Shown: piece after piece, positions 47,486 to 61,006 of the stretch
How positions within the stretch are numbered: the stretch's first letter is position 1
How the letters are laid out: the number at the start of each line of letters is the position of its first letter
DNA from: Lamellibrachia satsuma
Taxonomy: Eukaryota > Annelida > Polychaeta > Sabellida > Siboglinidae
Direction: 5' to 3'
Assembly: GCA_033239005.1 (NCBI GenBank)
Contig: BSQZ01000038.1
Location: 2,918,501 to 2,982,500, forward strand
Length of the DNA stretch: 64,000 nt
Program-made: the position numbers and the translations under genes
Notes under the pieces: generated by a model
What the model saw: only the letters and a program-made list of their open reading frames with translations
What the model was told of the DNA's origin: nothing
Database searches by the model: none

Positions 47486-50400
47486 CTGCAACAGTGAGCG
47501 ATAATATGTGAATTTCTCGTGTGGCGACATGAACAATTAATCACACGCTTCGTGTCAACCTATATTCGGGTGTCTGAGTAGGCTAACTATTATTAACATA
47601 ACTAAAACGAAAGGCACCATTAAGCATCGGTGTAGACCGAAACCGAAAGCCACGAACATGACAAAAAACATATGGCTTTGAATGATTAATAGCGGAAGTG
47701 ATTTCCTTTGTTTCTCCGAACCGTAATAACGCTGTCCGCGTTACGCGTGCATGTACGAGCGCGTACGGCCGCTACCACGCACGCCCACGAACGCGCACCA
47801 AAATACAACAACTTCCTATTTCCAATCTACGGACAGCGAGCGCCCGCAGATTACCTCAATCCGGATCGTCTAAGCGCGTTCACACCTTGCGCGCGCGGCG
47901 GGATCGAATTACTTGGGCCGAGCCGGTCGCTTAATTTACGGAAGAACGGAGCATCTGCTCCGAACGTCAATCGCCCGTCCCATCCGTACGGCACGGCCCC
48001 GGGAGACCGGCGGCTGATCGAGCTGCGCATTTCGTTGCCGTCAACCGGGTGGCGATTTTCTCGCCCCCGAAAACAGAGGGGAAATCAGCGGTGAGATGGA
48101 TGGCGGACGGCGGAGAACGTAATCGGGTTTGTCGGTGGTGGTTAATTCCGAGACGAGTCAACGCGACGTCGCTAATGGAGGGAGGTGTGAATGTGCGTCG
48201 AGACGGCTGCGCATTGGATAATTAACTGCGGGACTGCTCCGGCAGTTTGTCGACGCTGCGGACCTGCTGTCTTCCGCGTCGCGTCCGCCGGCGTTCTGTA
48301 CAATGTTAATGGCACAGCAGCCTGCAATTTATTTTTCCAACTGTCTGTTAAGATGGATAACGCACGACACTCCATATCACGATCACGGGTTGTATAATCC
48401 CACTCACTGGTGCGTGTCGAGCAACCCACATGAAAGACATTTGCATCAAATCCGTTCGTTTCATTTCCAAAGAACCTTTATCAATTTGCCCTTTCCCGAA
48501 TCTATTTTCTTCCACATTGGATTGTCCTATCATGCGCACTTTCCCTTGCCGTCAACTGGTCACCAACAGTGGTGACACGTATTTAAGTTTGTGTGTCGTA
48601 ATTCTCAAGTATAGCGCACTTTTTCCATGTTATGCAACTGTTAGTGTTGAACGGGAATAGTGTCACACAATCGTCGACCGTGAAGGCTTGGTCCGATTTA
48701 TTTTGTCGTGTCAAGGAAGATGTTAAATTACTCTGGATTTGCCTAATGTCAGGCCAACGTCGAAGGGCAACGACCTGGTGTATATAACAGATAGTTTATG
48801 TCACCACATTGACGTGGGCGTTGTACAGGGCGATTGCTGTCAAGTAAACCGAGTTATGAGTGCTTCTGTCGCAAACAAAAAACAAGCGTCGTTGTGGCGG
48901 CTTCTTCTAACACGAAAGGTCATCTTTTAAATTATTGACAGTGTTTTAAAATTCGCAGAAAAAAAAATACGGGATCGTGTGTATCCGTGTCGTTGAGCTA
49001 ACTGCCTATTAAAGGCTGCTGGGATGTAGATATGTGGACGATTTAATTAGTGAATAAATGCATAGATGGTTGGTTGGATGGTTGGTTGGCTGGCTGACTG
49101 GCTGGCTGGCTGGCTGGCTGGGTGGGTGGGTGGATGGATGGATGGATGGATGGAGGGATGGAGGGATGGAGGGATGGATGGTGGATTGTACAAAATGTTT
49201 TCATACAAGTGGAACACATAGAAGACTCAAATAACATACTATATAGCGCGTTCTCGCAAACGTCACACACGTCATAACTCGATAAAAACAGTCAGTGAAG
49301 CACGAAAGTAGGAATGCTGGAAATATAGTACATCAAAGAAAACCACCTTTGATCTATTCAGTGGGGAGCCTTTTTCAAACTGACGTGTTTTTCATGTCTA
49401 CCTACATGAAATGTTCAGCCGTTAATAAAGTGTCAAATCCGAGCCAGCCATAGACGTGCGGGCCTCACGCACAAGTGGTACATAGGATAACAGAAGCGCT
49501 AAAAATCGTGCTGGCATTCTCGCGTTTTCCGAAGCGAAGTGTGATCGTTTTGACGCCGTCAATGTCTTGTCTTCCGCCGAGATAAAGCTGTCGGGACTAT
49601 AGGCGCCGTTGCCCTTCATACGACACTTGGCCGGCATACTGGTCGCGCTTACCGGGGTTTGTTCGGGCGATGCCGGCCCGGACGTTTCAAGTGACACAAC
49701 AAACGAACACCGCCGATATTTACACCGGGGACTGGCTGGAATCCGGCGAAAAAACACTCGGCTATATCATCCATTAGCGGAGACGGAACACCGGAGTAGA
49801 CCAACCAGAGAGCGGCGTTCTAGTGGTTACAGCGAGTCTATTTTACGGGCGCCGCTTCGACGCATCGCGCGTTACGACGTGGCGACCGCGGTCGACACTG
49901 CTAGTTTCTCGCCCGCCGAAAGACAGACAGGCCCGGCGTGTGTGCGCAACGGTGGCACACATGCCAACAATGCGGTTTACTCATAATCTTTAACTGACTG
50001 CATAAATCCGCGCAGTTACCATTCATACAACAAGAACCGGGCTTACAGCAGTCTCCACGTTTCACTTGCAACTATCTGACCAAGAACAGAAGGTTGATAC
50101 AACAAGCGCCAAGGTCACGCGAGAACCAAACAATATGTCCCAGTTTGCATGGCGAGTTCGTTTTAAACCAGGCGCAGATAATGATATAGGTTCCTTTGTG
50201 GATCTTATGGATTTATATTACCAGTCTTACAGATGTGCATTACGCATGCAATTGCGTAGAAATACGTACTTGTATCGTCGTCTTTATCCATTCCATTGTC
50301 CAGTGGCATGAGAGGTCGTTTCAATGTCAACCGATGGTCACGACTGGAAGAAAATATAAAACAGTTTATGGAAGAACAATTATATATGTAAACATCATAT

Positions 50401-50719
50401 TTCCATTATATGAAGCTGATGGATTCATCATATCATAGCAGTGCACGCTTCTTGCCGATTCACATGTGTTTAACAACTTGTAAAACGAAGCGTTACTGAA
50501 TCCTCTGACATCTGTCGCCGCTTGTAAATTATTAACATTATGTCTGAATAAATTGTATCGAAAATCGCCCTGCGTGTATCCCATGTGTTTGAACAATAAC
50601 ATTCAGCATCTAATAACACGCTGCAATGCTAACGTGGCTGATTGTCTAATCGAGCTTGCACCAGATCGCGCAGAGGTTCTATATGCATGGTATAGCATGT
50701 AGAGTGAGTATATATTTAC
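47486..50719 (-). other. T-box intron region that should contain one small unidentified exon
   Basis: The exon at 50720-50787 ends after two bases of a codon, but the last exon needs one. An exon of length 3n+2 is therefore expected here, probably encoding the basic residues that follow GMGRR in T-box proteins. I could not pick it out. The interval also has GC-richer unique blocks (about 47720-48300 and 49480-49990) and a TGGN tetranucleotide tract at 49062-49180. Confidence 0.5.
49062..49180. repeat. degenerate (TGGN)n tetranucleotide tract
   Basis: Tetramers ggtt, ggct, gggt, ggat and ggag follow each other in short runs over about 120 bases. Confidence 0.88.
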
Positions 50720-50787
50720 CTCCTTCCCATTCCATTGTCTCGGAATCCTTTCGCGAACGGGTTGTTGTCGATTTTTAGCTGTGTAAT
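50720..50787 (-). CDS. T-box transcription factor, exon encoding the end of the DNA-binding domain
   Basis: Between acceptor cgttttgcag and donor GAG/gtaaat, 68 bases encode [20 protein letters not shown] plus GR and the first two bases of another codon. This is the near-invariant C-terminal helix region of the T-box domain ([12 protein letters not shown]), which contacts the DNA minor groove. It reads on in phase 0 from AYQNEQ in the preceding exon. RDNGMGR resembles both Tbx6/16 (RENG) and Tbx2/3 (RDTG) forms. Confidence 0.93.
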
Positions 50788-51039
50788 CTGCAAAACGTGT
50801 ATAACAATTATTTTTAAGCACTTAACGTTATGCTCTATATATGCAAATGTTAAAATCTACCATGGTTTTTATGATCGTTCAGGAGCGAAATAAAGTAAAT
50901 AGGAATTCCAAGTAAACACTGTACTCCTATTCACTTGTACTGCCTACTGTTGCTATATGAATGCATATACACCAACGTATTGCTAGAAAAATATGGTCAA
51001 ACACCCCGAAATGTCAAAGTTGAACCTCAAAGGTCACGG

Positions 51040-51310
51040 ACGCGCGGCATCGCTGTGGTCTAAGACAAGTACTCGAACTAACACCAGGTTCAAAGTCAGT
51101 TACTCGTCGTAGAAAATCGCCGGTATCGGAGCGTGATTCTTGGCACCCGTCAACAGTCAATTAGCTGTGAAACCGTTACTTCCGCGCGACCGATCACAGC
51201 GCCACGGTGTGACGACCTTAGCCACAAGTCCCTCATTAAGCTAATGATGTCACAGCGGTCGCTGGGGGCGATCTAAGTGAGGCCGGCACGCAGACGTCTT
51301 CAGGGCATTA
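51040..51310. promoter_or_regulatory. GC-richer block in T-box intron with homeodomain-type palindrome
   Basis: Unique, balanced-composition sequence between two T-box exons. At 51233-51247 it reads TCATTAAGCTAATGA, two facing TAAT-type cores. A possible intronic enhancer; conservation was not testable here. Confidence 0.3.
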
Positions 51311-51533
51311 GCAATGGTCGTCCGATATCATACGCGATTGTCAAAGTGTTCTCGTCTCTGGATATTTACGATCTAACGTCGGTTTGTTTTTAACAGTGAG
51401 CGGAAAGTTTGGCCGAGACGATTTGCGTTCGTCGTAATGGAGTGACACTGTGTGGTGTTAGTTTCACTGGGAGAGTATACACGCCGTCAAGCATACACAA
51501 CGCACGCACATGGACACGAACACACGCGCGTAC

Positions 51534-51680
51534 CTGTTCGTTCTGGTAGGCTGTGACGGCGATAAAGGACGTCTCCTCGAAGGCGTAAGTGTTGAAGGAG
51601 TTCCAGCGCATCGTGAAGATGTCGTTCGCCTGGACGATGTGGATCCGCGGCTGATATTTGTGCATCGAGTTGAGGATGAT
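51534..51680 (-). CDS. T-box transcription factor, central DNA-binding-domain exon
   Basis: 147 bases (49 codons, phase 0 both ends) between acceptor gttgttttgcag and donor CAG/gtacgc. It encodes [20 protein letters not shown], then [18 protein letters not shown] and TAYQNEQ. HKYQPR and F-x-E/P-T-x-F-x-A-V-T-A-Y-Q-N are signature T-box blocks. Q-A-N/D-D with R-W-x-x-F-x-T before the F-E-T block, and the ending NEQ, resemble the Tbx6/16 (VegT-like) group. ANDI also recalls Tbx2/3. A nuclear, sequence-specific DNA-binding transcription factor is implied. Confidence 0.96.
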
Positions 51681-51805
51681 CTGCAAAACAACGCAACGGA
51701 CAAATATAAGATTCTGTTACCCCAGAATAACAATATAATCTCCTTGGTATAATCCGACCTCGCACACATGTATATTATATAGTCGTTTTCATTCAGTTCA
51801 TATAT

Positions 51806-52133
<328 letters not shown>

Positions 52134-52329
52134 GCAATGCTTAATGAAACGTTCATGGCCCTATGTTCCACTTGTTGAATTTGTTGTAACAAATTGAACA
52201 CGTCAATGTCAAGAAACACTTCACAAAACAACTACTCCGGCTGGAATAGCAAACACGCCAGGACACTCGTTCATAGCGAGTCGACTGGTGCATAATTATT
52301 GAACACCTGTACAGCTCGCAGTGTCGCGT

Positions 52330-52905
52330 CCTAACGCAACGTAGCTGTCGCTGCATACACAGCAAGTGTTCACAGTGAACGTATAGCTGTCGTTGTATAT
52401 ACGGGCAAGTGTTCACAATGAACGTATAGCTGTCGCTTCATACACGGCAAGTGTTCACAGTGAACGTATATCTGTCGCTGTATACACGGGCACGTGTTCA
52501 CAATGAACGTATATATGTCGTTGTATACACACGGGCACGTGTTCGCAGTGAACGTATATATGTCGGTTTATACACGGGCACGTGTTCGCAGTGAACGTAT
52601 ATCTGTCGCTGTATACACGGGAACGTGTTCGCAGTGAACGTATATATGTCGCTGTATACACGGGCACGTGTTCGCAGTGAACGTATAGCTGTCGCTGTAT
52701 ACACGGGCACGTGTTCGCAGTGAACGTATAGCTGTCGCTGTATACACGGGCACGTGTTCGCAGTGAACGTCTAGCTGTCGCTGTATACATGGGCACGTGT
52801 TCGCAGTGAACGTATATCTGTCGCGGTATACATGGGCACGTGTTCGCAGTGAACGTATATCTGTCGCTGTATACACGGGCATGTGTTCGCAGTGAACGCC
52901 ACCAG
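52330..52905. repeat. 43-bp minisatellite, about 13 copies, in the T-box intron
   Basis: Units contain gtatacacgggcacgtgttc and gcagtgaacgtata. CACGTG, an E-box core, occurs in most copies. The open frames on the - strand are repeat artefacts. Confidence 0.94.
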
Positions 52906-55900
52906 CCATTAATAAAGTCGTTGATTTGTGAAACCTGCCACTCCAGCGCGCGGATTATCGCAGTTTGGGGTGTGAATTCATATACATTACGAGTATTTAT
53001 ACGACTTAATCTGAACATGCAGGCTAATGGTACAATGTGTGAGGTTATATATCGGATCACCTTGCACATCCCAGCTGTTTTACCTGGATTTAAATGCACA
53101 GCAACAGTGGGCATTTTTGAGGAGATTTGTCATGAATTCATAAGCCAAACGAATTCATTGCATGGTGGCTGCGGTTGTGATCATCCAGCATTTTCAGCGA
53201 TAAGTCTGTACAGCGATATTCGGTATTTTCGTTGACGTCGTTAACTATACCGTATGCGTAATTGGAAGATAATAAATTAAGACGCACACCCAGTCGGGAG
53301 GTACGCGTAAAAAACATATATAAATAACTATATATGACAGTTGTTTCAGAAACTACCATGAGAACGCACGACATGCAAGAAACACTGCGCCCCCGAAAAT
53401 AAATGATTTCGGGGCCACGTAAACCGTAAATGCGGACGATACCGCCGTTATTTGGACGTATCAACGTGCGTCAGGTTTCGACCCCCGCTAGGTACAGTAT
53501 GTTGTACAAACGATGACGAATAGTATATGACGCACACCCTTTGTGCGCGGGTAGGTAGAACTACCAGAGGCCACTGGCGGCCCCATTGATGACGGTCACT
53601 TGAAGGCGCGGGATTTCGTGAGAACTATTACGTACTTCGTGAGAAGAACCCGGATTCCCGTGAGAAACATCGCGCTGTTCATATTTACGACGCGATTATT
53701 TAGCGCTGGAATTATTTGATGGCGAAGTGTTTTTGTCGGAAAGTGCAGCGGGTTGAAGACTTGTCTCGATGCAAAAGAGGGTGTGTGTTTACTGTGTTAT
53801 AGTTGTTGCTGTTGTTATGATGGTTTATGATTAGGATTATCAGTACGGTTGTGATTGTTACTGTTGTTGTTATTATTATTCTAAATATTATTCTAATATA
53901 TTTTATTCTTCTCCTTATTACTATTCCAATTATTTTTATTATTGTTGTTATTGTTATTATATTATTATTATTATTTACATTTTCCAAAACATATGTGCCA
54001 ACCATGAGTGGTGCACACATTTAAGACAGGTAGCATAAATCCATAAGACCCGCAAACTAACCCGCATGTTAATACACGTCTGCTATTTTCCGCGCATACT
54101 CAAAAGCAGTACGCCGTACAAACTGGCACATATCGATTGGATCTCGCGAGACTTTGGCGCAACTGACTGCCTACAGCTAAATTATTCACGGGAGTCGCTC
54201 TCTGATCTTGTCTTGAACTGGCGATCTGTTAGTCACGTGTCATTTGATAGAGGCTTATGCGGGTCGTACTCCGTAATATATAAAAACAACGTGTAAAGAA
54301 GCCTTGTAATGAAATGTCTCCTATACCCCACATTAAAGAAAATCTGAAGGTTTACTGGTAAACCGTAAGCGTTACCGCATATGTGGAAATACTTTATAAT
54401 TGTGGGTTGTATAAATATCACCACTGTACAATCAACTCATCGTTGGTCTACTGTAATAGGACCAAGTGCAATAGGCGGCCGTGTATACTGGCGAAGTCCC
54501 ACTCGCTCGACCGGCGTCCTACTACCCTGACTGTCCCGGTAGACTAGAGAGAGTCGTCACGGCCCGCATTCAGCTGGTTGTCACTTCATAGACTGCGCCA
54601 GTTCATCAAAAGTAGATTTCTCATGGCGGATAAATCGTCGACAAAGACGCCGCTGAATGGCGCGCGTGGCCGCCCGTCGCGTGATCGATCGGCGTTGATT
54701 TCTCGCTTTGAGTCGTCTGCTCCGGCTCTCTGGCGGGAAAGGCGTCGCGCTAACGCAGAGGGGCATTGACGATTTACCTAACCGTGATCCTAATCCACAC
54801 CCTTAACCTTAATCGAACATAATCTTAAAGTAAACGCGTGTAGATACAGGTCCCCACATCCATTATATCCTTAAAAATCACATGCAAAATTAATATTCCC
54901 GAAATCTTTGTATGTTATAACAAACAGTTGCATTTGTTTTGGCTACACTTCAATAAAAGTTAATCATATTAGTGACAAAGAAGCCCCAAGCGATTTGACA
55001 TTTCGCTCGGCAATGTCCGTACGTAGTCAGCGTGTGACGTCAGTCGGACCAAACGAACATCAACAAACACTGTCATTCCACAGCAACGCAGAACATCAAC
55101 AAACATTGTCATTCCATAACAACGCAGAACATCTGCGTATGTTAAAAGATTATATGTTGCAGTGGGGCAAAAAAAACAATGAATTTGGGTGCGACATCAG
55201 TTTCATTATTTGAAACACTATTAAGACATTGTGACGTATATAGATTTTAAATAATAGCTAGCGTAGAATAAAGAGGCACTTTGTGCACTGTGCTACGACA
55301 AAACCGCAAAGGGCAAGTCAATGCAAAATCCCCGCTCTACACAAAGGTTAGGTCGACGCAATTGTTAAACATTGCTTATGTCAAGATATTTCGGCAGTAA
55401 CACCATACAGTGTCCACATATTTCCCCACGTGTTCCAATATTCATAATCAAACCACCGAGTGACTTCCAAGCCTAGGCTAGCTTGTACAAACTAAACATG
55501 GAATTAAAAAACAGTTTTATAAATAAATACTCACGGTACTACCAAAAACAACACTATTGCAAATACATTTACATTTACGTTATTTTTTATGTTTTTGATC
55601 CCGGGCATTTTTTTTACTGCGGCGTGAATACAGAGGCTTCGACCAATAAATCAGACCTGGTTTGACAACTCGCTGTCGCTACTACCCGGTAACTTCGTTT
55701 TTGTGACTGTGGCCGCGTTGTTGACTCGTACATGTACGGAATGCCTTGAACCGATAAGTTTATATCAGTTGCACTCTCAGAATCGCCAAAATGATGTCAC
55801 GCGGCCTGACATCTACCGGCAAAAATCCACGAACTGGTTTCGAAGTGCCTTCGGGAACTAAAGTATACCCTCCGTTTTATGACTAAATTAATGTAACATT

Positions 55901-56009
55901 TTACAATTTCATGACTGAATATGAATAAGGGGATACAGTTCTATCCAGAACGTGTGAAAACAAGTAAATGTGTCTGACCTTAGCATATGATGTTTAACCA
56001 TACATATTT

Positions 56010-56085
56010 ATCATCATCATCATCGTCGTCATCATTACCACCACCACCATCATCATCGTCATCATCATCATCATCATTATTGTCA
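56010..56085. repeat. (TCA/TCG/CCA)n trinucleotide tract next to a splice donor
   Basis: Tcatcatcatcatcgtcgtc-type repeats about 20 bases downstream (on the - strand) of the donor of exon 56106-56373. Confidence 0.9.
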
Positions 56086-56105
56086 TGTAAAAGCCAGCAA
56101 CTCAC

Positions 56106-56373
56106 GTGTCCGTTCTGGTCGAGGTTGTTGTTGGTCAGTTTGAGCTTGTGGAAGAGCACGGGTTGCTTCATCCAGTGCGCGCCCGAAGCCGGGGAGTCGG
56201 GGTGAATGTAGAGGCGACCTGGCATGTGGGGCTCGGCTTTCCCCGTCACCACCCACTCTGAGTTGTGATACTTGTAGCGGCAGTCGTCCAGGGGAACGAT
56301 GTCCATCAGCAGGATGTACTTGGCGTGGGGGTCGAAGCCTTCGAGCGTCACTTTGAACGTGGGAAACATCCTC
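56106..56373 (-). CDS. T-box transcription factor, DNA-binding-domain exon (first one in window)
   Basis: Acceptor tgttgttccag and donor CAC/gtgagt frame 268 bases: one leading base then 89 codons, ending in phase 0. The peptide starts [12 protein letters not shown], then [60 protein letters not shown] and [10 protein letters not shown]. All are hallmark T-box blocks, and the DNA-contacting regions look intact. DDCRYK-HNS recalls Tbx2/3. [24 protein letters not shown] is like Tbx4/5, and [19 protein letters not shown] like Tbx6. The residues upstream of RMFP (usually ending G-T-E-M-x-x-T-K-x-G-R) were not found to the right and are probably beyond the window. Best guess is a Tbx6/16-type gene; certainty is high for family, moderate for subfamily. 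Confidence 0.97.
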
Positions 56374-57529
56374 CTGGAACAACAGACATTGCAGTGAATG
56401 ACCGCGTTGTAGAAGTCGTGTCGTATAGGACAGGATGTTTAGATGACTTGTGTATGTGTTATTGAGAGTCATTTTGTCTTGGAACAGTGGACTACGCTTA
56501 ACGTAATCGCGAATAACAGATTCCGCCTTTAATCAGACTCAAATAATATACCTTATACCCGCCTTATTAAAATGCGCTTCTAAAGTGAATCAGCACGCGC
56601 TTAGTAGAATCAATCCCAAAGTGATTCCATTAAGCGAAGTTCGTCTTAATAGGAAAAGAAAAGTGTCGCAGAAGTTGTTTTGGTAATTAGAAGATGAAAC
56701 GGACAAAGTAGTGTAGACGTTGTCGCATGCCGATCCCTCTATAGTTAGTAGCAAGAGCGTCGCAGACGAAGTGGGCAAAGTATTGTAAAGGTAATCATGT
56801 GTCCATGTATATAAAGTATTGTAGAGGTAATCATGTGTCCATGTATATAAAGTTTGAATTATGCAAGCTATTGTATACATGATCGATTATAGATTACGTT
56901 TAAAACGTACAAGACGCACTGTTTTACGGCGAATACACGTTGAAAAGAATAGAGTAGAGTGACGTGTTGCTATAAATTAGATATTTACTAAACAATGTGC
57001 AACAATTCCCAACGTTTATTTTATAGTATATAATTAGAATAGTTCAACACACACAATGTAAAAAAAAAACCTCAGTAGTTTTGCAGATTTATAGTCATCA
57101 TGTAAGCTTGTTAGAGAAATATATCGATCTCGCTAAACGATTCGGGCAGAGACGTCCTTACCAGGATATACACATTGAAGAAGAAACTCGTTCTATGGAT
57201 GTAAAGATGCCGCTAGGACAACAAAACCGCGAGAGATGATCATGTTTGACAGCAAATGTTGATGCACGTGGCGCCATACTAGGACACTGACGTCACTATT
57301 CGACTTCAACACTTGTCCAGCAAAACATTTGTGGCTGGACACGAGACTAGGACTGCTTGCAATTCGTCTTCGTTATGTAAAGAAAACTTTCATTGTCCTG
57401 GAATCGATGCTATTCTAACCTCGGTGTCTGTCGCTGTAGGCCGATAGAGGCGCGTCGGTTGTCTAGTGAAAGCATGCGTTCAACCCGCAGTGTCGTTACG
57501 ACAAATTAAAGTGAGATATTTCACGAAAT

Positions 57530-57880
57530 GAAAGGTACACCGTTTTCTCGTTTTTATCGAAAAATCACATTACATAGCATAAAATATATAATATTATATT
57601 CTAGCACCCGGGCCGGCCATATGTGTCTTAATGAACAACAATTGTTAATTATAATTTGACCTTTATCTGTTTAATTTGAACGGTTCGTCCCGGATATCGT
57701 GTTTAAACTGCTTGCTGAACGACATAGCCGCTATTCATAAACATATAACGGTCAAATTATAGACATAAATGTTGGTTCAATAAAACACCTTTGGGCGGTC
57801 AAGATGTGGGAAAAGATATAATTTATACTACAAAACATGATTTTATGATAAAGCTTTGTGCCGTTAATGCCCGTTTACTA
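57530..57880. mobile_element. foldback/MITE family, copy 4
   Basis: The outer arms 57611-57636 and 57772-57802 (aaaacacctttgggcggtca) and inner arms around 57648 (aatttgacctttatctgttt) and 57742 (acatataacggtcaaattat) are mutually inverted. The cataaac-ataacggtcaa motif is shared with the three other copies. Confidence 0.58.
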
Positions 57881-59458
57881 TACTATAATTCTTCACCAAT
57901 GTTGATATCGTCAACTGCCGTTTTTCCGGGGACAAGCACATTTTAATTCGATGTATTTCAGTAGAAATCTTCTGAGTGCGGAGAAAGTATAATATGTATT
58001 TCCTGTTCAAGCGCACGAATGCAAGACCATGCAAGTTGGAAACGGAAACTATTCAACGTAACTTTTCAACAGACTAACCCAACAAATAACAATTTCGCAC
58101 ATCGCTATTTCACTTCGCACCACGCGATTTGTCAAAGCCGCGACGCGCTCACGGCTCCTCCTACTGGCACAACATTGTGACGCATCGAATTGCGACAAAG
58201 CGTTCTCGGGATTGTGGCGGACGTTCAAACAAACGTCGACTGTCGGGGTTTCCACGCCACACCGATAAAAAAGGTGTCCGTGTCAAGGCGGGCAGCGTTC
58301 AAAGCCGAGGTGGTGACTGGTTAAGTAAACGTGGCCCGGGCCCGATGACAGCGCTTGGTAGCCGTCTCCTGATGTATCGGGCCCGGCTGCTGGGCTCCCG
58401 TCGACGGGCGCTTTGTGAGATGTCGGAGCGGCCGATTTATTGGCGTTCGTCGACTCGAGAGCCGTCGGACTCTCGGATTTCAGCGGCGAATTAATCACGA
58501 CGACTTTCCACTATCGATTACATCTGATGTCAAGGCAGATGCTGCAAGCTGCACCGGGCGGGTTGATCTATGGTCGTTCACCTGGAAAAAGCCAACTATC
58601 TTCTGTCCATCTACGGATATCTTTCAAGAATGTAGTACATCCAGGACGCAACTGAGTTGAAATTTTTTGCCTCACTGTTCATTGTCACTTTCGTAGTTGG
58701 ATAATATTTCACAACATATTCATTTATGTCATTTATATTTAACCATCTTTTTTTAGTAGAAGCAAATGTTAAATGTTTTCTAACGACTAGTTTTGTGTTC
58801 TAGCCTTATCCGTGTAATGTTTCGTGTCCTCGTCGTGTTCGCAATGCGCCTAACATGTACGCGTATAGCCTTATACATGTAATGTGGCTCTGTGCATCAA
58901 GTTTACGTGTTCTTCTTCCATTTGGTATACGCCGCAACACGCAGGTAATCAACCGCAGCGTAATAACACAATGGTAATTGAGTGACGAGTCCTAAATTTA
59001 CAACTGGTTAGAAAATGAGGCATGTTACGTGTAGGAACGCGCCCATTGAGGCGTATAAAAAAAATGAACGTTCCAAATATAAGTTGCAAGACAGTTATAG
59101 CCACTTTAAATATTCTCAACCAGTATCCTAAACTTCTTTTTCTTGCTTGATCGCCTATCATATTCAAGGCGTCGCTGCAAAATCGCTGTCTTTCTCAAGC
59201 TATTCAATCTGCTTATTCAATTTCGACTTGTGGAGTTGCGACCGCGTCTAGAGCGTCGACGGCGGAGCCTGTGTCGACGCCGCGCAGTGTCATTACACGC
59301 ACCGTCTTGACGGTTTTACGACGCCCTCCGCCAACGGCGCTTTATGGCCCCGAAGAAGCCAATTATTCTGCTGAATTGCGGCCGTATCGTTAGCCAATCG
59401 TCGATACCCTGAATTAAGCATGAAATATTGAGCGTTAATCAACGCGAGAAATATGTCG

Positions 59459-59527
59459 GGTGCGTAAAACGTAACGTAACGTAGAACGTAAAGTAACGTA
59501 ACGCAGAACGTAACATAGAACGTAATT
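59459..59527. repeat. (GTAAC/GTAGAAC)n short repeat
   Basis: Imperfect repetition of aacgtaacgtagaacgtaa over about 70 bases. Confidence 0.8.
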
Positions 59528-59994
59528 TCTGACGCATTACAAGATAATGCCTTTTCGTGGCAGAACACACTAGTGTGTAACCTATTAAAAATTTATCACA
59601 GTAATAACATTGAAACTCCAATTATAATTATTAAAATGTAACAATGTTGTGAAGTTGGTACACGCTGCATCACGACATTAGTCTACTAAGTAAGTTAACA
59701 TTCGTAACATCAGCGCAGGTGGATCGTATGTAAAACCGGAAATCCTGCCCTTCAATGACCTTGAAGGAAATTGTTATATTAATTAATGATACCTGGACTA
59801 ACCTACCCATAATTAGGTGGTTTAATTAATCGACATGTTAGCTTATTATGAATAGGAAGGCAGTTTAATTAATCACTGGTCAAATAGGATACGGAATGTC
59901 TTAATTGTCATTCGAGTGAGTCACTGAACACGCTGAGGGGTGTATTTGTTTACCGATGAACAGTTGCACTGACCAGATCCCACGTGTGCATCTC

Positions 59995-60113
59995 ACGCAC
60001 ACGCACACGCACACGCACACGCACACGCACACGCACACGCACACGCACACGCACACGCACACGCACACGCACACGCACACACGCACACGCACACGCACAC
60101 GCACACACACACA
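59995..60113. repeat. (CACACG)n hexanucleotide microsatellite
   Basis: About 18 copies of cacacg with one short interruption, ending in AC dinucleotides. Confidence 0.95.
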
Positions 60114-60847
60114 TAGGTTGGACGGCTAAACACAGCAATGTCGCGGATGAAAGTTTGCATAGTTCGTGACAATCTAGTAAAATTTATTTGTTTAATTTAA
60201 TAACAAGAACAACATTTCACCATGTAATATTATGGACTTCACTTAAAAGGAACAACCACACGCTATATGGAACAGTTTGGCCAAGTCCCAACATGTTACG
60301 CACGCACACATAAATATGTTACGCACGCACACACAAAGGAACACATGTATCAGACGAAACGTTTTATCGACACTGCAACTGCTATAGTTGCCCAGGTTTA
60401 TGCGCGCGGACAAATCGACAGAAAACCTCACGTAATAAACGATATTCATGTCTGCCGCAAGCGAAGCCGTATTACAGTTTGAGCGATTAATTTAAATTCA
60501 CATTGCAAAGAAAGCGGTAATGTATTAAAAAAGATTGTGTCAACATATAGGGAAATACCAACCCGAGAAAATTAATGTAGGACTAAATGTCACCAACGAA
60601 ACGTCGCGCGGAATAAAGGTTGTACTATTTGAGAAGCCATTATTAATTCCACCTTTCTCAGCGTCTACCTGTGCACCACCATCCAGTTGATTCATTTATA
60701 TTACACCTGCTTTTCTCCCGTTTTCTTTTGTCGTGAGAAACGCAGCATATATAGTTGGAAATTTCATCACATCGTCGATTATTAAAAAAAAACACGAAAC
60801 CATTTTCGTAGCTAAATATAGTTATTTCCTTCCCTGGTTTAGGCATT

Positions 60848-61006
60848 TGTCATTGCGACGATGGTATTACAACTATCATTGCGACGATGTTATTACAACT
60901 ATCATTGCGACGATGGTATTACAACTATCATTGCTACGATGGTATTACAACTATATATCATTGCGACGATGATATTACAACTATCATTGCGACGATGGTA
61001 TATTAC
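60848..61006. repeat. 26-bp tandem repeat, 6 copies
   Basis: Units of cattgcgacgatggtattac plus aactat; one copy has tgctacg and one a four-base insertion. Confidence 0.92.

Noticed and set aside
48183..48190. AGGTGTGA T-box half-site suggesting autoregulation (another near 13014)
   Set aside because: About two such 8-mers are expected by chance on both strands of 64 kb.
49422..49757. 111-codon - strand frame as the missing T-box exon
   Set aside because: No acceptor/donor pair with the required phases was found, and there is no basic motif expected after GMGRR.
52455..53114. 219-codon - strand frame
   Set aside because: It is mostly translation of the 43-bp minisatellite, and its remainder lacks any family signature.
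58129..58498. GC-rich open frames on both strands as a T-box 5' exon
   Set aside because: Neither strand shows the G-T-E-M-x-x-T-K block or a donor in the needed phase.
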